Origin: Chrysochromulina tobinii
Taxonomy: Eukaryota; Haptophyta; Prymnesiales; Chrysochromulinaceae
Direction of reading: 5' to 3'
Assembly: GCA_001275005.1 (NCBI GenBank)
Contig: JWZX01001211.1
Span: 1 to 12,518 of the forward strand
Length of the DNA stretch: 12,518 nucleotides
Both the position numbers and the translations under genes were made by a program. Of this stretch, positions 1 through 6,803 are shown in pieces (within the stretch, counting starts at the first letter, position 1; the number at the start of each line of letters is the position of its first letter). The notes below the pieces were generated by a model. That model saw nothing but the letters and a program-made list of their open reading frames with translations, was not told where the DNA came from and searched no databases.

Positions 1-11
1 CGCCCACTCAC

Positions 12-615
12 CGCCGCTCAGCACGAGCTGCAGCGAGTGTGAGCGCGCACGCAGCTCGCTCACGCTGACGAAACCGCCCACGAGATTGCTGAGCACGCTC
101 ACGCGTGGCACGCTCACATCAAGCGTCAGGTTCGCATACGGAGGGTTGGCCGTGAGGTTGTTCTCGGTCGCCCAGAACGGCGCACCGATGGAGACCGCGT
201 CCGTGAAGCGCACGTCGAAGGCTGGGTACCACCCGGTGCCGTCGATGCCAACGAGGTGCAGCCGCAGCATCGAGTTGCTCACGCGCTCCACGTGCTCGGG
301 TGACAGGTACGGCGCGACCGTGGCGAGCCAGCTGTGCGGCTGTTCGGCACTGCCGACCACCTCGCGAGCGAGCCACTCCGCCGTCGCGCCGAGATCGATG
401 CCCAGGCGGGGCGCCCAAGCACGCTCTTCGCGTTCGAGGATAAGCGTGAAGCCCGTGAGCGTCAGGTTGACGTGCTTCACGTGCCGCGCTCGCAGCTCCT
501 CTTCTGACATTGATGGCGGCGATATGATTAGGACTGGCGGTGACGGCGGCACAAGTTGGCCGCGAGCTCCGCCGGCCGCCAGTGCCAGCAGCAGCTGCAG
601 CAGCGGCCGCTGCAT
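12..615 (-). CDS. First exon of secreted protein of unknown family (3' partial)
   Basis: An open frame runs leftwards from an ATG at 615-613 to a strong splice donor (GGCG then GTGAGT; intron begins at 11), so the gene continues beyond the window. The exon is 604 nt, phase 1, about 201 codons. The first 19 residues (MQRPLLQLLLALAAGGARG) form a clear signal peptide, followed by a proline-rich linker, a hydrophilic SEEELRAR segment and a body that looks beta-rich. Three N-glycosylation sequons (NLT) are visible, at about residues 50, 143 and 152, which fits passage through the ER. An internal ATG at 510-508 would remove the signal peptide, so I prefer the upstream start. I do not recognise the family. 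Secretion or a vacuolar, wall or membrane location is inference. Its start lies only 43 nt downstream of the stop of the preceding gene on the same strand. Confidence 0.68.
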
Positions 616-658
616 TCTGGTTGGGCTGCCAACGCAGCGGCTGCTGCAGCGCTGCCGA

Positions 659-773
659 CTACTCTGGTGGCTGCTGCTGCTGCTGCTGACGCTGCTGACG
701 CTGCTGACGCTGCTGACGCTGCTGACGCTGCTGCTGCTGCTGCTGCTGCTGCTGACGCTGCTGACGCTGCTGA

Positions 774-829
<56 letters not shown>

Positions 830-1795
830 AGCCCGCTGGGCATACCTCGGGGTTCGGTTCGCCTCGGGGTCCATGCCGCCAACAACCACGTCGCCTCCGA
901 CGTGGGCGCTCCGGTACGCGCCAGGCCGCAGTACCGCGTGCGGCACGACCGAGGCGGTGATGGGGAAGGCGATCGGTCCGGTATTGAGGATGCGCACGAC
1001 ACTGCCGTAGCCAGGCGTCTCGAGGAAGCAGAAGAAGGGCCGGTCGCTGCCGTCGTCCGTGTATAACTCGATGACCTCGCGGTTGTTGTCGGGTCCCTGG
1101 ATCAGTTCGATGCGAGCGTTGAGGGGCATGCCCTCGCTCTTGAGGAGAACCTGGACGCTCTCCACGCTCGGATCGAAATGGTACGAGACGGTGGCACCTC
1201 CCTGGAGAGTCTTGGCGGAGGCGAGGCACTCGACCGAAGGGTTCGCCACCGTGTTCGCCACCACCTGCGCATCGAATGGGAACTCCATCTGCCCTACGTT
1301 CCGAATGGCCACTGTGGTCGGGCTGCGTGGCGTCGCGAGGACCGCGGTGAAGGGACGCAGTCGGCCATTCTCAATCCACACGCGCATCTTGCACGGGATG
1401 TTTCCTGAGCCTTGCCAGAGCTCCACGCTCGCATCGAGCGGACGGCCCGCGGTCGTGAGCATCACCTGCACCTGCTCAACGGACGGTGAGCGGTAGCTCC
1501 ACGTACGGAGCGAGCCACCCTGCACGGCGATGATCGGCGCCGGGTTCGCCGCAGGGGCTGGCGAATTCGAAGGGGCTGGGGATGAGGTTGGGGCTACAAC
1601 GCCGCGAACCCGAGCAGCCCCAAGAGCCCCATCTCTCGCCGGCGCCCTGTCTCTCGTCGGCGCCGCGTCTCTCGTTGGCTCCTGATGGTGCAGCTGCATC
1701 ACCGGCACCGTCCGAAGCATCGTTGCCGGCGCAAACCGGACGTATGCCGCGCTTGGGAGCAGCGCGGCGACGACACTGACAAAGAAAGTCCACAT
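659..1795 (-). CDS. Tandem two-repeat secreted/plastid-targeted protein with polyglutamine tail
   Basis: This is a single-exon ORF of 378 codons. Residues 1-22 (MWTFFVSVVAALLPSAAYVRF) read as a signal peptide; the SAAYVRFAP stretch loosely resembles the bipartite plastid-targeting motif of algae with secondary plastids, but this is weak. A proline/alanine/arginine-rich linker follows to about residue 90. Two clearly homologous repeats come next, about 93-180 and 199-292. Compare VEQVQVMLTTAGRPLDA with VESVQVLLKSEGMPLNA, ELWQG with ELIQG, and VAIRNVGQMEFPF with VRILNTGPIAFPI. From memory, proteins with this GGSLRTW/VELWQGP signature occur in diatoms and related algae without a known function. 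The C-terminus is 53 residues of glutamine with periodic arginine, then PPE and a stop. The tail could be real, or gene-model noise from a repeat expansion into the 3' end. Confidence 0.72.
671..829. repeat. CAG/CTG trinucleotide tract with ordered CGT interruptions
   Basis: This is 159 nt of uninterrupted CTG-type triplets on the plus strand (CAG on the coding minus strand), broken at regular steps by GAC (CGT on the coding strand). The interruptions fall in two blocks with a CAG-CAG-CGT nine-base period, separated by pure CAG runs. It encodes the polyglutamine/arginine tail of the minus-strand gene. All frames are open through it, which creates spurious polyleucine and polyalanine ORFs. Confidence 0.95.
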
Positions 1796-2216
1796 GGAAG
1801 ATTCTCACGAGCGAACTGACGAAGCCGGAATCGTAAGTTGCCGTGACGCATTCAGTGGTCGCGCAGTGGGAAAGCGGGCTCGGGCTAAGGTGCCGAGACC
1901 GCCCTGGTCGAAACGCTGCACCCACACTCGCGCGAAACCCGTTTGCTGACATCTAAAGGTGTCTGCATGCCTGGCGTCTGCATGGCGTCTGCGCAGTCTG
2001 CGGTCTGGCGTCAGAGCACATTTACAATCAAGGCGTTTGCAAGGCCGCAGGGCAAGGCACAAGTCTTGTTTATAATTGAGCATTGTGTGATTTTAGTGAT
2101 TTTTAAGTCATTACTGGGCTGCAATACTCCATAGTCGATAGTGGAATAGTAATCTCGCTCCGCCGCATCACCGATCTCCTCACGATCTCCTCCTCGATTC
2201 TCTTCAAACGATCGCC
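1796..2216. promoter_or_regulatory. Intergenic: promoter of the polyQ gene and 3' UTR of GH127 gene
   Basis: No credible gene lies here. The stretch separates the GH127 stop (2217) from the polyQ gene start (1795), both on minus. It holds a short imperfect direct-repeat cluster at about 1961-2015 (variants of GGCGTCTGCATG) and an AT-rich island at about 2065-2150, unlike the GC-rich surroundings. Within the island, TATAAA occurs on the minus strand (2074-2069). It could be part of the promoter of the polyQ gene, although 275 nt from its ATG, or part of a polyadenylation region for GH127. No canonical AATAAA is seen. Confidence 0.4.
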
Positions 2217-5200
2217 TCAAGAGCTGGGGAGCAAACTGCCACGCACAACCTCGCCGTCCGAGCAGCGCGTCGAGGTGAACTTGGGAAAGTCCTCAAACCC
2301 GAGCTCGTGCTGCGCGCCGCCAAAGTCGGCGAAAAGCATCGTGGGCTTGCCCGGCAGCGCGCCCCAGCTGCCCTTCCCCCAGGGAGTGACGAGAGCTCCG
2401 TGTGCCTCGAATCGCAAGCCTTGCACGCCGCCCCACTGCCCGTCGCGCACTGCCATCACCTTGTGCGCCAGGGCCGCCGAGGGCGAGGCGGCGTCATCGG
2501 CGGCACGGTCGCTTGGCTGGCCGCCCTGCCGGCCGTCGGCTCGGCTCGACGCGCGCTCACCACGGCGCGCGGCACCGCTGCGACCCCACGGCTCGCGCGT
2601 GGTTGAGCACTCACGGGGCAGCACGGTTTCGTCAGGGTGGATCCAAAAATAGACCGAGTACGCTTCGTCAATGACGTCTTTGAGGGGCATAAAGGTGAAG
2701 CCTCGCCCGCGCGGAGGGAGCGCCCACATCGCGAGGGGGGCGTACGTGGCCGCGGCCGGTGCGAGGCGGAAGGCGCACCACGCCGCGTCGCCGCTGTCGC
2801 CATTGTCGTCGCCGCCGCCGCCGCTGTCGCCGCCGCCACCGCCTTCGCGTGTGTCCTTTGAGGACCCTGTAGGAGTCAGGCGCAGCTGGCCGGACGCGGA
2901 GGCACACACGCGGTGGGAGAGAGCTGCGGATGAATTTGTGGATGCTCGTGTGGCCGCGGTGGCACCGATGGGCTCCTCAGGCCGAATCGAGACCCACCCT
3001 GCCTCCTCGCCGGCCGTGAGCACCGCACGAAAGCGAGCGCGTGCGGGGATGGCAGCGAGCGGTACGGTGGGGGTGGACGAGTCTCTAGCTCCGCTCGCGA
3101 CACCGCTCGAGGCAGCGCCTGAGGCGGCGGCACGGTCAATGACGATGATCGAGAGTTCCGTCGCTGCGGCGTCCTCGGCTGCCACGGCTATGTAAGAACC
3201 GGGCTGTGTAAACGGTTCCAAGGCAAAGGTGCTGCCGCCGCAGATGCTGCCAACCTCGGCGGTGCTCACAGCGCCGGCCGCAGCGCCAACGGCACCGCCG
3301 ACGGCTTGGCCGTTGAGGCAGAGGATCCGAAAGGTAGCATCAGGTGAAAGGTGCGTCGAGCGTTGTGGTGGCGCCCCGGCGGCGACCGTGACGCCCAGTG
3401 GCCCAGTCGTCACGTACGCGAGCTCAGCGCCCGGTACAGCGCCCGGTGTGGCCTCAGGGACCTTGCCACCACTCTGGGGTGGTCGGGCTGCATGCACCTG
3501 CAGAGACGATCGATAGCCATCAGTGCTCATCAGTGGCATCCTATGCCTCTCGAGAACAATGTGGGTCAATCAGTGCTCATTAGTGGGTCAATCAGTGCTC
3601 ATCAGTGGGTCAATCAGTGCTCATCAGTGGGTCAATCAGTGCTCATTAGTGGGTCAATCAGTGCTCATCAGTGGGTCAATCAGTGCTCATCAGCGGGTCA
3701 ATCAGTGCTCATTAGTGGGTCAACCAGTGCTCGTCAGTGGGTCAACCAGTGCTCGTCAGTGGGTCAATCGGATCTCGTCGTGCACCTGGAGGGAGCGGAG
3801 CTGCGCCTCCGCGTGTTGGGGCACGGGCCGCAGCCATTGTTCAAGGTCGGAGGGATCGGCAAGGAGGGCACGCGGACCGAACGTGAGGCCAGCGAGCAAG
3901 ATGGGACCCGCAAACAGTGCATGCAGCATCCTATAGCGCGGGCGCGTATCGTTGAGTGCTTCGGAGCGAAGGCCCATCGGAAGCGCCATCGTGAGCGCCT
4001 CGTTGATTCTCCACGTCCGTTCGAGGTGGAGGAAGCTGCCACGGACCGACGAGGAGGGCACTGGATGCGCACCCAGACGCACACTGGGTGGCTCCGTCCC
4101 CCCTCGCCCCCAAGCCCATGCCGGTAGCCGTACACGCAGCGCCACGTGCACCATCGACGTGGGCGCGAGGGGCGTGACCGTCAGTGTGAGCCTGAGCGGT
4201 TCGAAGGCACTCAGGCTCCCAGGCTCATCGACGAGTAACGTCACGTTCGCGTGCGCCTCACGCCAGTGCACACGACTCGCGACGAGCTGCATCACATAGA
4301 GCGTTGGAGGCGCCGTATTGGGCGCACCCGTGGACCCATCGGCTTCACTCACGCGACCTGCCTCCGCCTCCCTTCTTCTTCCGCGTGCCAATCGGAAAAA
4401 AGTGGAGTCGCCTAAACGAGCGAAGGCCTCGAGGCCGGAGCCGACACAGCACCAGAAATCGCCGTGCGGGTGACTCCAGCCGTGCTGCTGCCCGTCATCG
4501 TGGGTCGGATGGAGCAAGTCCATCTTGGATACACCTGCGCCCAGCGGCAACCAGTAGAGCATCTCGCCCGGCCGCTCGCCGCGCTGCGTACCCAGCACTG
4601 AGTTGAAAAGGGACCGCTCGTGATACGCAGCGTGCGAGGCCGCCTCGTGCTCCTCAGTGGCTGTCAAGAGGAGCCCCCGACTCAGCCGCATCATGTTGTG
4701 GGTGGAGCACGACTCCTGCGTTGTGCCGGCCCCGGGTGCCACTTGCTCGCCCAGCACGTTTGCTGCCCCCCAATACTCTCCGATCGAGCTGCCCCCCGAC
4801 GCTAGTGTGCGTGTACGGAGCAGCAGCTCCACAAAAAAGGCGGTGAGCCGCCGGAAGCGCCCATCGCCCGTGGCCTCAAAGCGCGTGTGAGCTCCAGCGA
4901 GTACCGGTAACTGCGTGTTTGCATGCGCGTGGCTCAGGCCATCCACACGTGCCCCGAGCGGTCCGAGCAGGCAGGGCCGATCAAACAAGGAAGCCGTGGA
5001 GCGTAGGTGAGCCCTCTGCCACGTGTCGCGCGCCTCGGCCCACGCTGCAGCCTCCTCCGCCGCTGCCGCAGCAGCATCGGTCGCCGCTCCCGCTGCATCG
5101 GTGACGACCGTGACATCGACGGCTGCGCCCGTTGGTGCGGCGGCGCGGGCGGCGCCGTCGCGGGCGGCCTCGAGCTTCCGACCAAGCGCATAAAGCTTCC

Positions 5201-6429
5201 ACAGCACGTCATTCATACCCCCAAACTCTTTATTGAGACTCTTCCAATGATGCTCGAGCGATCGTGTCGTGAGCACGTTCTGAACGCGCCGGTGGACGTA
5301 CCCGGCGAGGCGCAGCGCGATGGCGAGGGCCACTCGGTTGCCGACGAGCTCATACTGGTCCAGCAGACCCTGCCAAGAAGTGATCGTCCGAAGCACTCGA
5401 AGGTACTCAGTGGCACTCGGTGGCACTCGGTGGCACTCGGTGGCACTCGGTGGCACTGAGAGGCACTCAGAGGTATTCAGTGGCACTGAGAGGCACTCAG
5501 AGGTATTCAGTGGCACTGAGAGGCACTCAGAGGTATTCAGTGGCACTTACATCGGAGGCGATCAGAGGAGTCCACTCACCTGCAGCAGCTTGTGGGTCGT
5601 GTAGTAGGGCGCCCACACGGGCTTGAGAGCTTCGACACGATCCAGGAACGAGTCTGGGAAGGCAGCGAGCCAGCCATTCTCGGAGCGCGCCTGGCATTCT
5701 CGGAGCGTCTCGATGACCGAGGCCATTGACGAAGCGAGCGACGGGTCGCGTGTACTCGCCCACGACGATGCGGATGCAGAGAGCCAATGGCCAAGGATGT
5801 GCCCGCGCAGCTCCGAGCCTGGGTGCTCCCACCCGCTGAGAACACGACGAGCATGCAGTGGGAATCATTGAGAATCGGTGGGAATCGGTGGCATTCAGTG
5901 TCGACCAGCGGTACCTTAAGGGCTTGACGCCGGGTGGCTGGGCGAGACCTGCGTTCTGGCGCCACGCGTAGAGTAAGCTGTCCGTTGAGAGCGAGAGCAG
6001 GTAGCGCCGGTTGGTCGCGGTCGCGCGCGCCACGTGCGTACGGCCGAGCAGCTCGAGGTCGTGAAGCGAAAAGGGCTCGAGGCGGCGCAGCTCAGGCACC
6101 AGTCCGCCCCCCGCGCCGTCATCCGCCTCAGGTAGCAGCTCGATGGCCGTCAGCGAGGTCGTGGGCTGATCCACATTCCAGTGCGGCCCGGCGTTCGCGC
6201 ACGAGAGGCTGACGACCCTTTCGGAGGCTGGCGTGACGGCGTCGTCCGTTGTGATGACCGTAGAGACCTGCACAAAGGGGCTTCGGAACGGCCGCACGAC
6301 TCGTGGCTGCGATGGAGCACTTGCAGTCGACTGCAAACATATGAATAGCGTCATGCAGGCGAGGAGGAGGAGCAGCAGCAGCGGAGTTGATGATGGCATG
6401 CGCGGCATACGAAGCTGTTCCGGACACAC
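2217..6429 (-). CDS. GH127/DUF1680 beta-L-arabinofuranosidase-like glycosidase, four exons
   Basis: My model joins exons 6429-5915, 5835-5580, 5369-3786 and 3497-2217 (phases 2, 0, 0), 1211 aa plus stop. Residues about 11-37 are a signal peptide or anchor (start could be 6429, 6408 or 6399). The family signature runs across the exons: NRRYLLSL...LLYAWRQNAGL (140-162), GWEHPGSELRGH (from 173), PVWAPYYTTHKLLQ (244-257), GLLDQYELVGN (from 258), EFGGMN (305-310), GEYWG (Glu455), ESC (Glu476, Cys478) and FWCCVG (Cys564, Cys565). In characterised GH127 enzymes a Glu-x-Cys and a Cys-Cys pair bind zinc and supply the cysteine nucleophile, so the enzyme looks catalytically intact. The last exon carries the plant-type C-terminal module: DATFR (838-842), LEPFTQPG (878-885), PLKDVIDEAYSVYFWI (1056-1071). 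An alanine-rich insert (about 325-365), a Gly/Asp insert and an extra C-terminal module (about 1128-1211) lengthen it beyond plant homologues. It probably acts on arabinofuranose-containing glycans in the secretory pathway or outside the cell. Confidence 0.88.
3498..3785 (-). repeat. GH127 intron 3: 22-bp minisatellite
   Basis: A 288-bp phase-0 intron, donor CTCCAG|GTGCACG and acceptor CTGCAG|GTGCATG on the minus strand. It is filled by about ten 22-bp units at 3561-3780 (unit starts every 22 bp; seven nearly identical, then two with linked substitutions, then one diverged unit abutting the donor). Each unit is itself two 11-bp halves carrying CACTGAT or TGATGAG on the coding strand. Excising it joins GH127 homology on both sides in frame. 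Confidence 0.85.
5370..5579 (-). repeat. GH127 intron 2: 10-bp repeats in 30-bp higher-order units
   Basis: A 210-bp phase-0 intron, donor CTGCAG|GTGAGT and acceptor CTTGGCAG|GGT. On the plus strand, 5404-5456 holds five or so 10-bp units (TGGCACTCGG) and about 5450-5545 holds three copies of a 30-bp unit made of three diverged decamers (TGGCACTGAG, AGGCACTCAG, AGGTATTCAG). Exon homology on both sides (THKLLQ|GLLDQYELVGN) makes the junction secure. Confidence 0.87.
5836..5914 (-). repeat. GH127 intron 1: short intron with decayed 10-bp repeats
   Basis: A 79-bp phase-2 intron, donor CTTAAG|GTACCG and acceptor TGTTCTCAG|CGGG. About half of it is imperfect decamers on the coding strand (CTGAATGCCA, CCGATTCCCA, CCGATTCTCA, ATGATTCCCA). 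Splicing restores the family motif KPL-S-GWEHPGSE. Confidence 0.85.
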
Positions 6430-6803
6430 ACTCCCTTGAGTCGGCCGCCGTGTGGGCCGTGGTGAGGCCGAGGGTTATGCGAGCGAGCATGCTGACGCGC
6501 GGTTTTCGTGTGAACGTTAACACGTCCCTTGACAGAGGTGATTAACGTTATCTTTTCAGATCCCAACGTCAAGTTAAGTGCATAAACAAGGCTTCTAAAA
6601 GATCATCTATCTCGAAGATCTCGCGCTCACCCACCTCGCCTCTTGTGTAATGTGTGGTATAGATACACTCAACTCGGTTCTCAACCACCTCAGCTGAGCT
6701 CAGACTCCCCGTTCTGCACTGTCCGGTCGGGTAGCTTGTTCTCAGCAGATAAAACTCACTCACTCCACGCTTAAGAGTCGTCTCGACACTCGAGACACGA
6801 CGC
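6430..6803. promoter_or_regulatory. Intergenic: GH127 promoter and JmjC gene 3' UTR, with paired AACGTTA sites
   Basis: No gene is supported in this stretch. It lies between the stop of the JmjC gene (6804) and the GH127 start (6429), both minus. Two copies of a palindromic core sit about 80-120 nt upstream of the GH127 start: AACGTTAAC at 6511-6519 and TAACGTTA at 6543-6550, followed by a related CAACGTCAAGTTAAG stretch. The pairing suggests transcription-factor sites, but no factor can be assigned. The remaining sequence shows no clear structure or polyadenylation signal. Confidence 0.35.

Noticed and set aside
86-1066. Plus-strand 326-codon ORF with a long polyleucine stretch
   Set aside because: It is the antisense of the CAG tract and of two better minus-strand genes. 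The polyleucine comes from CTG triplets, and no domain or signal supports it.
3561-3780. CRISPR or integrase-type repeat array of 22-bp units
   Set aside because: No spacers are present. The array lies wholly inside a GH127 intron.
3351-4127. Plus-strand ORFs encoding repeated NQCSSVGQSVLISG-like peptides
   Set aside because: They are translations of the 22-bp minisatellite in GH127 intron 3. The period is not a multiple of three, so the peptide repeat is a by-product of reading 22-bp units in rotating frames.
5370-5546. Minus-strand N-terminal extension with repeated NTSECLSVP peptides before the GH127 catalytic exon
   Set aside because: It is intron 2 read through. Family homology resumes exactly at the acceptor and continues from exon 2 across it.
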